Assembly: GCA_902364645.1 (NCBI GenBank)
Contig: CABJEP010000009.1
Location: forward strand, 48,712 to 112,711
From: Coriobacteriaceae bacterium
GTDB taxonomy: Bacteria > Actinomycetota > Coriobacteriia > Coriobacteriales > Coriobacteriaceae
Reading direction: 5' to 3'
DNA length: 64,000 bases
The notes under the pieces are model-generated. The model was not told the DNA's origin, did not search any database, and saw only the letters and a list, made by a program, of their open reading frames with translations. Below, piece after piece: positions 8,610 to 18,725 of the stretch; position 1 is the first letter of the stretch; every line of letters begins with the position of its first letter. The position numbers and the translations under genes were made by a program.

Positions 8610-8734
8610 GCCTTAGGCTCATCGCTCGTGCGGCACCCAACGGCACCGTTCGCGGCGTAGATGGTTAGCCCGCCCGAGGCCTGCTCGTCCTACAATAAAA
8701 CGTATCTTTGTCGATTTGACCACGGGAGGTCCCG

Positions 8735-10039
8735 ATGGATACCCCTGCAAAACCCAAAAACCGTGCGCTGTTCTTAGTGAGCGTGGCTGCGACCGGTGCG
8801 TTTGCGGGCACCGCGGTCTGGCTGTTCTTCTTTGCGATGGAGCGCGGTATCGACTATCTATGGACCGAGATCCCGCATATGCTGGGCGTCGCTTCACCCG
8901 AGCTCGCGAGCGGCCCGTTCGGGTTTTTGCCGTATCCGTTTTTCGTCTGCCTGCTGGGCGGCCTGCTGATCGGCCTGTACGAAAAGATGACGGGCACCAA
9001 GACCGATGACCTCAACCAGGTAATGGCCAAGGTTAAGCAAGACGGTCGCTATCCGTACGACAACCTGGGCAAGCTTTCGCTCGCGGCGTTGCTGCCGCTG
9101 CTGTTTGGCGGAAGCATTGGACCGGAGGCCGGCCTGACCGGCGTTATCGCGGGTCTGTGCAGCTGGGTCGGCGACCGCATGCGTCGCTTTGGAGCTGAGT
9201 TTAGGGAGCTCACGCTGCTGGGCACCCAGGCTGCTCTGACGGCACTCTTTACCGCGCCCGTGTTTGGCTTTGTGGCGCCGCTCGCCGGAAGTGCTGACGG
9301 TCAGGGTGCCAACGAAGACGAGGATTCCGCCTCCGACGAGATCACCATCAAGCTGCCCAAGGCGCAAAAGACCGTGGTCTACGGCATCGCGATTGCCGGC
9401 GGTCTGGGTACCTACCTGCTGCTCGGCCAGCTTATGGGCGGCGGCATGGGCATGACCAGGTTCGAGTCCGCTCAGGTGGGCAACCTGGAACTTGTCTGGC
9501 TCATTCCGCTGGCGTTGGTCGGCACCGTATGCGGCTGGCTGTACTTTGTCTCTGAGCACGCGAGCGAAACGTTTGCCCGGGCCATAGGAGAGCGTCCTGT
9601 CGTTAAGGCAATGCTGGCCGGTCTGGTACTTGCCGCCTGCGGTACGGCTCTGCCCTACACCATGTTTGCCGGCGAGACCCAAGCCGACGTGCTCATGGAG
9701 ACCTATCTGACCATTCCCGCCGGCGTGCTTATCGCGACCGGTCTTGTTAAGGCCATGCTGACGCCCGCCCTCATCAACCTTGGTTGGCGTGGCGGCCACT
9801 TCTTCCCGGTTATCTTCTCGGGTGTGAGCCTGGGCTATGGTCTTGCCATCCTCACCGGCGCCGATCCGGTCTTTTGCGTCGCCGTCTGCACCGCCTCGAC
9901 GATGGGCGTCGTTATGCGTCAGCCGGTCATGGTTGTGGGCCTGCTGCTCATGTGCTTCCCGCTCAAGGGTATCGTCTGCATGATCATCGCCGCCGTCATC
10001 GCGGCGGGCATTCCGCTGCCCAAGCCGCTGCGCAAGTAG
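8735..10039 (+). CDS. ClC-family chloride channel/antiporter-like membrane protein
   Basis: A 434-residue polytopic membrane protein of the voltage-gated chloride channel family. The anion-site motifs are present in altered form: GGSIGPEAG at 125-133 and GWRGGHFFPVIFSG (the GxFxP region) near 350. In typical antiporters the first motif is GREGP, whose Glu gates the pore. Here Ile128 occupies that place and a Glu follows the Pro, so coupling or gating may differ. An acidic, probably cytoplasmic loop lies near 186-215. The ATG has GGGAGGT upstream, and TACAAT at 8691-8696 is a likely -10 box. It appears to be a single-gene unit. Confidence 0.85.
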   Translation: MDTPAKPKNRALFLVSVAATGAFAGTAVWLFFFAMERGIDYLWTEIPHMLGVASPELASGPFGFLPYPFFVCLLGGLLIGLYEKMTGTKTDDLNQVMAKVKQDGRYPYDNLGKLSLAALLPLLFGGSIGPEAGLTGVIAGLCSWVGDRMRRFGAEFRELTLLGTQAALTALFTAPVFGFVAPLAGSADGQGANEDEDSASDEITIKLPKAQKTVVYGIAIAGGLGTYLLLGQLMGGGMGMTRFESAQVGNLELVWLIPLALVGTVCGWLYFVSEHASETFARAIGERPVVKAMLAGLVLAACGTALPYTMFAGETQADVLMETYLTIPAGVLIATGLVKAMLTPALINLGWRGGHFFPVIFSGVSLGYGLAILTGADPVFCVAVCTASTMGVVMRQPVMVVGLLLMCFPLKGIVCMIIAAVIAAGIPLPKPLRK

Positions 10040-10133
10040 CACGGTAGCGCGCGGGCAATACAAACATCTCAAGCCCGGTGTGGGCGCTGTGTCACGGATT
10101 TGCGGGTGGACTGAATCTCGCCTGACACCGACG

Positions 10134-11009
10134 CTACTTCCAAATCGCGAGCGCGGCGGTGCCCAGCACGATGAGGAAAAGGCCGATGGCGCTTCGATGC
10201 GACAGCTTTTCGTTGAAGGCCAGTCGTGCGAACAGCACCGATACGACAATCGATAGTTTGTCGATTTGCACGACGACGCTCACCTGGCCTGCAGCGATGG
10301 CGTAGTAGTACAGCAGCCACGACGCGCCGGTCGCAATGCCCGATGCCGCAAGAAATGCGAGTTCGCGCGGGTCAATGCGCGCGACCTGCTCCAGCTTTCC
10401 CTTGGCAGCCACGATTGCCCATGCCATAACAAGTACCACACAGGTGCGGATTGCCGTGGCCAGGTTTGACTCGACACCTTCGATGCCGATCTTGGCGAGG
10501 ACGGAGGTGAGTGCCGCGAACACGGCGGCGCCGAGGGCGTAAGCGAGCCAGGCTCGGTCTTGCTTTTGCTCTGCGCCGACGGACTGCTTTTTCTCGATCA
10601 TCAAAAACGTGCCGAGCGTGATAACTGCGGTTCCCACGAGCTTGACCGCCAGGTTGCCTGTCTCACCAAAAAGCACTATGGCGATCAGCACGGCGAGCAC
10701 GGTGCTCATCTTGTCGACGGGTACAACCTTGTTGACGTCTCCGATGCTGAGCGCCTTAAAGTAACAGATCCACGAGGCGCCGGTGGCGAGTCCCGAGAGG
10801 GTGAGGAATAGCCAGGCTTTGGCGGGAATGGCGCCGATTGCTCCGATGGATCCAGAAATGCCCGCCATTGCCCAGGCAAATACGAGCACCACGCAAGTAC
10901 GGATGGCGGTTGCAACGTCGGAGTCGGTGTGCCTGATGCCGCATTTGGCCAAAATGGATGTGATGCCGGCAAAGAAAGCTGATGCAAATGCTGCTGTAAC
11001 CCACGACAC
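10134..11009 (-). CDS. EamA-family (DMT) transporter
   Basis: A 291-residue inner-membrane protein with about ten transmembrane helices in two EamA repeats. The two halves are strikingly alike: ATAIRTCVVLV occurs in both, as does SG(L/I)ATGASW. Members export or import small metabolites such as amino acids and their analogues; the substrate here is unknown. The start is a GTG at 11009 with GAGGAGG upstream. It follows the ABC operon on the same strand after about 70 bp and is convergent with the ClC gene. Confidence 0.85.
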   Translation of the reverse strand: MSWVTAAFASAFFAGITSILAKCGIRHTDSDVATAIRTCVVLVFAWAMAGISGSIGAIGAIPAKAWLFLTLSGLATGASWICYFKALSIGDVNKVVPVDKMSTVLAVLIAIVLFGETGNLAVKLVGTAVITLGTFLMIEKKQSVGAEQKQDRAWLAYALGAAVFAALTSVLAKIGIEGVESNLATAIRTCVVLVMAWAIVAAKGKLEQVARIDPRELAFLAASGIATGASWLLYYYAIAAGQVSVVVQIDKLSIVVSVLFARLAFNEKLSHRSAIGLFLIVLGTAALAIWK

Positions 11010-11077
11010 GGGTTGAGCGCCTCCTCATAAAAGACCGCGCCAGATCTGCGGCGCATGCCCGATGATACCGCGCTTGC

Positions 11078-11776
11078 CTACAGGTCGCGTGCTCGATAGA
11101 CCTTGGTACTGATGGCGCAACTCAGTGCAAAGAGCACGAGGGCCAGTACGGCAATTCCTGCGCACAGGCAGCCGAGGACGGCGGGATCGGGATTCGCCCC
11201 AGCAATCGACATGAGCCAGTTGCTGATGGGGTTGGAGGAGCTCAGTGTGGCCATGGCAAGGCATCCGAGCAGGGCAAACAGGCCGACGGAAAGGCGCAGC
11301 GCCTCCATGTGTCCAAATCGAAAGAATAACGGCTGCGCCAAAAACACCATCATGAGGGAGATGAGCATCGATGCGGCGGAGGCTATCGTGGTCTCAAAGA
11401 CGATCTGTCCCGTCGAGGGCATGCCCATGTGATCGAAGAACGGAAAGGTGATGATGCTCAAAAGCGCGGCGGCGCAGGTCATAACGGCCGAGAAGGCAAT
11501 GATGCTCAGGTAGCGTGCACAGATGATGTCTTTGCGCGAGATGGGCAGCGTCGCCCGATAACGCTCCCATCCGTTTTGATTGTCGAAGCCGGCCAGCGAG
11601 CTCATAACCATGATGGGCGACATGGCACTGACCGCGCAGGCACCGGCGCTCATACCGGAATCGCCATCCGATGCGTTGGCGAGGGTCAGTACGACGAAGA
11701 TGAACAGGCCGACGCCCGCGATGCTCGGGGCGAGCGTGCGAACGATGGCGAGCTCGGACATAAAGGCGCGTTTCAT
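11078..11776 (-). CDS. ABC-2-type transporter permease
   Basis: A 232-residue membrane protein with about six hydrophobic segments, no signal peptide and a conserved RYRATLPISRKDI loop typical of YtrC/ABC-2 permeases that pair with a separate ATPase. Its ATG overlaps the stop of the upstream ATPase gene by four bases (ATGA), indicating translational coupling. With the ATPase and GntR gene it forms a YtrA-like operon, a type often tied to cell-envelope stress or antimicrobial peptides. The cargo is unknown. Confidence 0.82.
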   Translation of the reverse strand: MKRAFMSELAIVRTLAPSIAGVGLFIFVVLTLANASDGDSGMSAGACAVSAMSPIMVMSSLAGFDNQNGWERYRATLPISRKDIICARYLSIIAFSAVMTCAAALLSIITFPFFDHMGMPSTGQIVFETTIASAASMLISLMMVFLAQPLFFRFGHMEALRLSVGLFALLGCLAMATLSSSNPISNWLMSIAGANPDPAVLGCLCAGIAVLALVLFALSCAISTKVYRARDL

Positions 11777-12654
11777 TTCGAAGCCCCTTTCAGCATGAGG
11801 CGAAGATAGTCATCAATGGTTGCCCGATCGCAGGGAATCTCTGGAAAGGCCTCGAGCGTTTCGCGACGGTCGGGCACAAGCACGTCCACGCTGTAGGCGT
11901 GGTGGGCGGCGCGGGCGTCTTCGACGCAAGCCATAAGCTCGGCGGCCTGTGCCTGAGTGCAGTGAGCGATGCCAGCACGGTCAGTAATGTCCTCGCGCGG
12001 CAGGTCAAACACAATCGAGCCGTTATCGATGCAGATGACGCGGTCGGCGGTGTGATCGAGGTCGGACGTAATGTGGCTCGAGAGCAGCACGCTGCGCTGG
12101 CCGTCGGCGACAAAGGCAAGCAGCTCGTCGAGCAGTTCCTCGCGCGCCATGGGATCAAGGCCTGCGGTGGCTTCGTCCAAAACGAGCAGCTTGGCATTGT
12201 GACTGAGTGCGCAGGCAAGCTGCAACTTCATGCCCATGCCGCGGGAGAGGTCCTTGACCTTCGTCTTGGGATCGAGGCCAAATCGGTCGATGAATCCGGC
12301 GAACGTTTCGCAGCTCCACGTGGGGTACGCCGGGCCTACGAGCCTCTCGACCTGGCCCACCTTGAGCGTGGAGGGGAAGGGGCATGTGTCCAGGACAAGG
12401 CCGACGCGGGAGCGCAGGTGGCGCTGTGCCTCGTCGGGCGCGTTGGCGTCGCAGCGCTGTCCAAGCAGATGCGCCTCGCCGGCATCGAGCTTTATAAGCC
12501 CGAGCGCGGCGCGAATGGTCGTCGTCTTGCCGGCGCCATTTGCGCCCACAAAGCCAACGATCTGGCCGGGCTCCACGGCAAGTGTGACGTCTCGCAGTGA
12601 AAAACGGTCGCTCACACGGCGTGAGATGCCTTTGAGTTCTAGAAGGTTTTGCAT
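11773..12654 (-). CDS. ABC transporter ATP-binding protein
   Basis: A 293-residue ABC ATPase with Walker A GANGAGKTT (residues 37-45), signature LSRGMGMK, Walker B LLVLDEATAGLDP and a switch His in LLSSHI. The C-terminal 70 residues are family-variable. It should drive the permease encoded directly downstream, with which it overlaps by four bases. It lies 23 bp after the GntR-type regulator, so the three genes make one operon transcribed on the minus strand. Confidence 0.9.
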   Translation of the reverse strand: MQNLLELKGISRRVSDRFSLRDVTLAVEPGQIVGFVGANGAGKTTTIRAALGLIKLDAGEAHLLGQRCDANAPDEAQRHLRSRVGLVLDTCPFPSTLKVGQVERLVGPAYPTWSCETFAGFIDRFGLDPKTKVKDLSRGMGMKLQLACALSHNAKLLVLDEATAGLDPMAREELLDELLAFVADGQRSVLLSSHITSDLDHTADRVICIDNGSIVFDLPREDITDRAGIAHCTQAQAAELMACVEDARAAHHAYSVDVLVPDRRETLEAFPEIPCDRATIDDYLRLMLKGASK

Positions 12655-12677
12655 GGTATAGCCTTTCTTGCAGATGG

Positions 12678-13058
12678 CTACTGCATGGTTTCGGGGGCTA
12701 TCAGGTCGAGCATCTCGTGCAGCTTGTCGCGCGTAACGCCCAGGGCTTCGGCTTGGCTCGCCGCTTTCGCAAGCAGTTCTTCGATATGGCAGAGCTGGTT
12801 TTCGCGCAAGAGCTCCTGGTTGCCCTCGGCGACAAAACAGCCCTTGCCCTGCACGGTGCAGATAAACCCGAGCTGCTCCAGGTCGGCGTAGGCGCGCTTG
12901 GTGGTGATGACGCTCACGCCAAGATCGCTCGCGAGCGCGCGGATGCTGGGGAGTTTGGCTCCCGCAGTGAGTGTGCCCGAAAGGATCTGAGCTTTGACCT
13001 GTGAGGATATCTGTTCGTAGATAGGCTTATCGCTCGAATCGGATAGGATGATGTCCAC
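12678..13058 (-). CDS. GntR-family regulator, YtrA subfamily
   Basis: A 126-residue repressor with an N-terminal winged helix (PIYEQISSQV, LPSIRALASDLGVS, TTKRAYADLE) and only a short C-terminal helical dimerisation tail. That short tail is the mark of the YtrA branch. It is first in an operon with the ABC ATPase and permease and probably represses it; an AT-rich dyad lies about 50 bp upstream. The ATG has AAGGAG upstream. Confidence 0.9.
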   Translation of the reverse strand: MDIILSDSSDKPIYEQISSQVKAQILSGTLTAGAKLPSIRALASDLGVSVITTKRAYADLEQLGFICTVQGKGCFVAEGNQELLRENQLCHIEELLAKAASQAEALGVTRDKLHEMLDLIAPETMQ

Positions 13059-13106
13059 AGCGGCTCCTTAGCTGTTGGGTTACACGTGTATATAACCGGT
13101 AAGCAC

Positions 13107-13120
13107 AGTATATATACACT
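13107..13120 (-). promoter_or_regulatory. probable YtrA-type operator/promoter of the GntR-ABC operon
   Basis: AGTATATATACACT is a dyad close to GntR-type operators. A second related AT-rich motif, GTGTATATAA, lies at 13086-13095. Both sit in the promoter region upstream of the GntR gene, so autorepression is likely. No binding data exist, and the boundaries are approximate. Confidence 0.5.
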
Positions 13121-13183
13121 ATGCACAGTTATGCAAGAGCTAAATGTGGAATAGCCCATCGGCGCCGCGCTTGCTCCAAAACA

Positions 13184-13480
13184 ATCTCAATCTGTAACAC
13201 CTGGGTCCGTTTTGGGTCGCCTGCTGTTACAGATCGAGATCTTATTTGCCCGCTTGCCTATTTGTCTCAGTCTGTAACAGTAAGAGTCGATTTGCGCGGC
13301 TAGATGTTACAGATTGAGACATTGGCTCCCTGCCTTCCTGTTTATCTCGATTTGTAACAGCTAGACCCAATTTGGGCGGTCAGATGTTACAAATCGAGAT
13401 TGTGCCGGCGGGCCTGCCGGTTTGTCTTGATCTGTAACAGGTAGAGGCTCAAAACCCGTCTTACTGTTACAGATCGAGAC
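13184..13480. repeat. tandem array of four 57-bp hairpin units, exact 80-bp period
   Basis: Units begin at 13184, 13264, 13344 and 13424 and each spans 57 bp, followed by a 23-bp spacer. Each has 16-bp arms of the type ATCTCGATCTGTAACA/TGTTACAGATCGAGAT around a 25-nt loop. Arm changes are compensated: position 1 is A-T, G-C, A-T, G-C in units 1-4, and position 9 is C-G in three units but T-A in unit 3. Units 2 and 4 keep G-T type pairs, and only unit 1 has a true mismatch. The loops can form a short inner stem. The spacers are themselves similar and end in TTT. The array fills the gap between the GntR operon (-) and prfC (+). It contains no gene. Confidence 0.9.
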
Positions 13481-13564
13481 AGTCCTTGAGGCGACTGCCA
13501 GGTGCACAGCGAGCTTGGCTAATGAATTTGTCCTGATAGGTGCCCTATGGCGGGATTTCGCGGC

Positions 13565-13570
13565 TACAAT
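13565..13570 (+). promoter_or_regulatory. -10 box of prfC
   Basis: TACAAT lies 47 bp before the prfC ATG, downstream of the hairpin array. It matches the TACAAT/GACAAT boxes in front of several other genes here. Confidence 0.5.
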
Positions 13571-13617
13571 GGTGCGGTTACAACGACGTAATGCACTCAA
13601 TGCAAGAAAGGATCCGC

Positions 13618-15231
<1,614 letters not shown>

Positions 15232-15331
15232 TGCACCGGCGCGGTGGCCCTGCGGGGCTGCCGCACCGTTTGCTTGCCTGCCGCCGCGTGAGCGGCTATC
15301 ATACCCACCGTCGCCTCAAGACCGTGGCGGC

Positions 15332-15360
15332 CGAGCAGTTCGGGTCCGATATCCTGCTCG
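15332..15360 (+). promoter_or_regulatory. leader hairpin before the queuosine-precursor-type transporter
   Basis: CGAGCAG and CTGCTCG form a 7-bp stem with a 15-nt loop, followed by an A-rich single strand that runs into the ribosome site AAAGGAG. The layout recalls a short translational switch. It does not match the preQ1-I consensus well enough to be called one. Confidence 0.35.
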
Positions 15361-15387
15361 TTAAACCTAAAACCAAAGGAGTACATA

Positions 15388-16110
15388 ATGATCAAGAAGG
15401 TCATGGAGGACTACAAGGTCCTGTTGCGGAGCATTCCCGCGGCAACGGTTTCGCTGTTTTTCGTGAGCGTCATCATGATGAACCTGCTGGCCAACAAAGA
15501 GCTTATCAGCCTACCGTATCTGGCGCTCGATTGCGGCTTTGTGGTGAGCTGGGTCTCGTTTTTGTGCCAGGACATGATCTGCAAGCGTTTTGGCGCCAAG
15601 GCATCCATCAAAATCTCTATCCTCGCGCTGGCGGTCAACCTGGCCGTAAGCCTGTGCTTTTGGCTGTGCTCGCTCACGCCCGGCATGTGGGGCGCCTACT
15701 ATGACACGGGCATGATCGAGGTCAACACCGCCCTTAACGCCACCATCGGCGGCACCTGGTACGTGGTGTTTGGATCTTCGCTCGCCATGCTCGTCTCTGC
15801 CGTCGTTAACTCCACGCTCAACCAGTCGCTCGGCCGTATGCTCAAAAAGAATAACTTTGCGAGCTTCGCCTTCCGCTCCTATGTGTCCACGGGTGTTGGC
15901 CAGTTTATCGACAACCTGGTCTTTGCCATTGTGGTGAGCCACACGTTCTTTGGCTGGACCTGGGTGCAGGTTCTTATGTGCTCGCTGACCGGCGCTGTTG
16001 CCGAGCTGCTGTGTGAGGTCTTCCTGAGCCCCGTGGGCTACAAGGTCGTGCGTGGCTGGGAGCGCGAGAATGTGGGCGCCGAGTACCTCGAGCGTCACGC
16101 AACCGCCTAA
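15388..16110 (+). CDS. VUT-family (YhhQ-like) queuosine-precursor transporter
   Basis: A 240-residue membrane protein with about six helices and the VUT family signatures CQDMICKRFGAK and STGVGQFIDNLVF. Characterised members import queuosine precursors such as preQ0, preQ1 or queuine for tRNA modification. AAAGGAG precedes the ATG. The SDR gene begins nine bases downstream and is surely co-transcribed. A leader hairpin lies just upstream. The assignment to queuosine salvage rests on family knowledge. Confidence 0.82.
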   Translation: MIKKVMEDYKVLLRSIPAATVSLFFVSVIMMNLLANKELISLPYLALDCGFVVSWVSFLCQDMICKRFGAKASIKISILALAVNLAVSLCFWLCSLTPGMWGAYYDTGMIEVNTALNATIGGTWYVVFGSSLAMLVSAVVNSTLNQSLGRMLKKNNFASFAFRSYVSTGVGQFIDNLVFAIVVSHTFFGWTWVQVLMCSLTGAVAELLCEVFLSPVGYKVVRGWERENVGAEYLERHATA

Positions 16111-16119
16111 GGAGCAAGT

Positions 16120-16800
16120 ATGCGGGTTTTGATCACGGGTGCCTCGGGCGGTATCGGAGCCGCGTGCGTGCAGCGTTTTTTGGACGAGGGCCACGAGGTC
16201 GTGGGCTTTGATTTGCTGCCGGCGGCAGTCGAGCACGAGCACTATCGCCATCTGATCGTCGATGTCCGCGAGCCGGACTCGTTTCCGGACGAGCTTGAAC
16301 CCCAGGTGATCGTGAACGTTGCCGGCACGCAGGATTCGGCCGACGATATTGCCGCCAACCTGTGCAGCACCATCAACGTGACCGAGCGCTATGCCTTTGT
16401 GGGGGAGGGGCTTGCCGCCAAGCCGGCGCCGGCCATTACATCCGTGGTCAATGTGGGGTCGGCGAGCGGGCATACGGGATCGGAGTTTCCCGCCTATGCC
16501 GCCAGCAAGGGCGGCGTTATCGCCTACACCAAGAACCTTGCAAACCGCTTGGCGCCGCAGGCCATCGCCAACAGTGTGGACCCGGGCGGCGTCATCACGC
16601 CGCTCAACCGTTGCGTGATGGAAGACGAACACCTGTGGAACCAGATTATGGAGCTCACGCCGCTTAAGCGCTGGGCCACCGCCCAAGAGATCGCCGAGTG
16701 GATCTACTTTGTGGGCGTGACCAACCGGTTTATGACCGGGCAGAGCCTGCTGATCGATGGCGGAGAGGCCGGCCGCACCCAATTTATTTGGCCCGAATAG
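16120..16800 (+). CDS. short-chain dehydrogenase/reductase
   Basis: A 226-residue Rossmann-fold oxidoreductase using NAD(P)H. The glycine motif TGASGGIG is at residues 6-13, the catalytic Ser is near 114-116, and the YAASK motif gives Tyr126 and Lys130. The C-terminal LLIDGGEAG is the usual SDR ending. It lies nine bases after the VUT gene and ends at a strong intrinsic terminator. It is short for the family (about 250 is usual) because the region after the glycine motif is compact. The substrate is unknown. Confidence 0.85.
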   Translation: MRVLITGASGGIGAACVQRFLDEGHEVVGFDLLPAAVEHEHYRHLIVDVREPDSFPDELEPQVIVNVAGTQDSADDIAANLCSTINVTERYAFVGEGLAAKPAPAITSVVNVGSASGHTGSEFPAYAASKGGVIAYTKNLANRLAPQAIANSVDPGGVITPLNRCVMEDEHLWNQIMELTPLKRWATAQEIAEWIYFVGVTNRFMTGQSLLIDGGEAGRTQFIWPE

Positions 16801-16801
16801 G

Positions 16802-16837
16802 AAACGCGCCCGATGGAAAGCCGTCGGGCGCGTTTTT
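16802..16837 (+). terminator. intrinsic terminator after the SDR gene
   Basis: AAACGCGCCCGA pairs with TCGGGCGCGTTT around a short loop, followed by T residues. It is a canonical rho-independent terminator for the VUT-SDR operon. Confidence 0.9.
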
Positions 16838-16850
16838 GATGTATCGATTT

Positions 16851-17576
16851 TTAGCCGAGGCAAGTCCAGTTGACGGGGGTCGAGCCGTGCTGTTCGAGTA
16901 GCCGATTGGCTGCCGAGAAGGGGCGCGACCCCATAAAAGCGGGGAGTTCTGCCGTGGCACGGTTGGCCGAAAGTGGCGAGGGGTGCGTGGAGGCCAGACA
17001 GAACTTGCCGCTTGCCTTGCCCGCGCCGGTCGCGGCGAGCTTGCCCTCAACCATCTGCTGGGCAAAGCGGCCCCATGCCAAAAAGACTACCGGCTGGGGC
17101 AGCTGACAGCAGCGTTCGATAACGTAGTCGGTGAGCGCGCTCCAGCCCAGCTTGGCGTGCGAGTTCGCGGCATGCTCGCGCACGGTGAGCGTAGTGTTGA
17201 GGAGCAATACGCCCTGCTGTGCCCATGGCGTTAGATCTCCCGTGGCGGGAACGGGGCAGCCCAGGTCGGCATTGAGCTCCTTATAGATGTTGCGCAGGCT
17301 CGGCGGCAGCTTGGTTTGCGTCGCGGGGACCGAGAACGAAAGCCCCATGGCCTGGTTGGGTCCGTGATAGGGGTCTTGACCCAAGATGACAACTTTGGCT
17401 TGGTCTGCCGGCGTGTAGACGAGGGCATTGAGGATGTCGTCTTGTGCCGGGTAGATGGTTTGCTCGGCACGCAAAAGGGCGATGCGCTCGAGCAGCTGGT
17501 TCGTAGTGTCACGTACCGGCTGCGGCGCATCGCCCAACCAAGTTGCTATGTTGCGGTTGCGGGTCGCGGTGTCCAT
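16851..17576 (-). CDS. ung: uracil-DNA glycosylase
   Basis: A 241-residue family 1 UDG that removes uracil from DNA to start base-excision repair. Signature elements are GQDPYHG at residues 66-72 with catalytic Asp68, the uracil-binding LLLNTTLTVR, and the catalytic HPSPLSA loop near 198. Length is normal. It is convergent with the SDR gene, and GGAGCCCC precedes the ATG. It appears to be a single gene. Confidence 0.96.
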   Translation of the reverse strand: MDTATRNRNIATWLGDAPQPVRDTTNQLLERIALLRAEQTIYPAQDDILNALVYTPADQAKVVILGQDPYHGPNQAMGLSFSVPATQTKLPPSLRNIYKELNADLGCPVPATGDLTPWAQQGVLLLNTTLTVREHAANSHAKLGWSALTDYVIERCCQLPQPVVFLAWGRFAQQMVEGKLAATGAGKASGKFCLASTHPSPLSANRATAELPAFMGSRPFSAANRLLEQHGSTPVNWTCLG

Positions 17577-17664
17577 GGGGCTCCTTTATGGCAGATGCTC
17601 TGTTGGCATCTATTGTAAAGGCACACCGGAAACCTTTATGCCGCGGCTGCATAAGGAGTGGGGA

Positions 17665-18567
17665 CTACGAGACGCGCTCGGGCGCTCCTGCCATACGGGC
17701 CTGTCCATGTTCACGGAGGCGCGGAAGCTCGACGGTTGCCACCATGACGCCGGTGAGGATGAGGGCGGCGCCAAAGAAGGCGATGGGGCTCAGGACCTCG
17801 CCGACCAGGAAGAACGAGAAGACGGCAGAGCAGACCGGTTCGAGTGAGAAAGCGAAGCCGGTGGTCTCGGCGGGCACGTGGGGCTGCACGAGCGTCTGGG
17901 TGATAAAGCCATAGGCAGAGCAGATGAGTGCGAGGGCAACGACGACTACGACCTCGCCCGGCGTGCCGGGAAGCGTGAAACCGCCAAAGACGAATGCGGC
18001 GATGCCCGAGAACAGGCCGCCAAAGCCCAGCTGCCAAACGCCCAGAGCCAGCGGGTCGACATCTTCGACAAAGCGCTTCGCCACAATGATGTGGCCGGCA
18101 TAGACAAAGGCCGAGAGCAACATGATGAGCGCGCCCGGGTTCAGGCTGGTGAAGTCGGCGCCCGAGAGCAGCAGCATGCCACAGGTGACGATGGCGGTGC
18201 CGACGAGAACTTTGCGCTCGGGGGCGCGGCGCAGCAGGGCGGCGTTGGCAAACGGCACGATTACGACCGTCAGGCTCTGCAAAAAGCCGGCGGTTGAGGC
18301 GGAGGTGAGGCTGGAACCCAGGCACATACAGGTGAGCTCGGTTGCCATGATGGCGCCGATGATGGCGGAGCGAACCATCACGTCACGGTTGATACGCAGC
18401 GCGTGCTTGTGGAAGAGCAGCAGACAGGCCACAAAGGCGATGATGCAGCGCAGCGCAACGATGCTCGTGGCGTTCATGCTATCCATGCCGATCTTCATGA
18501 GGGGGTACGAAAAGCCCCATGCGACGGGAACGGAAAATGAGAGCGCGATTGCTTTTTTGCGATCCAT
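17665..18567 (-). CDS. EamA-family (DMT) transporter
   Basis: A 300-residue membrane protein with ten predicted helices in two EamA repeats (N-terminal PVAWGFSYPLMKIG; second repeat from about residue 150). The substrate is unknown. It is divergent from a LysR regulator at 18726-19592, with 158 bp between, which suggests that the regulator controls it. A similar EamA/LysR pair recurs at 57348-59235. AAAGGAG precedes the ATG. Confidence 0.86.
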   Translation of the reverse strand: MDRKKAIALSFSVPVAWGFSYPLMKIGMDSMNATSIVALRCIIAFVACLLLFHKHALRINRDVMVRSAIIGAIMATELTCMCLGSSLTSASTAGFLQSLTVVIVPFANAALLRRAPERKVLVGTAIVTCGMLLLSGADFTSLNPGALIMLLSAFVYAGHIIVAKRFVEDVDPLALGVWQLGFGGLFSGIAAFVFGGFTLPGTPGEVVVVVALALICSAYGFITQTLVQPHVPAETTGFAFSLEPVCSAVFSFFLVGEVLSPIAFFGAALILTGVMVATVELPRLREHGQARMAGAPERVS

Positions 18568-18725
18568 GGGACTCCTTTTGTTACAGAACGGTTTCGCAAA
18601 AAGGATTCTGCTCCCAGATGTGGATGTAGTAAAGCGAATGTATCTTCAGTATGATTAAGAAATACTAATGTTGCTAGAAAAAGCGCTGGCAAAACGTTTT
18701 ACGGCTGCATTGATGTGGAGGCACG

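Noticed and set aside
13184-13480. CRISPR array
   Set aside because: Repeats are inverted palindromes of 57 bp with similar 23-bp spacers, and no cas gene is nearby.
13184-13480. Integron attC sites
   Set aside because: The arms lack the RYYYAAC/GTTRRRY core, no integrase gene is seen and the spacers hold no cassette genes.
15332-15387. preQ1-I riboswitch
   Set aside because: Stem and A-rich tail are present but the conserved loop and tail sequences are not, so it is listed only as a hairpin.
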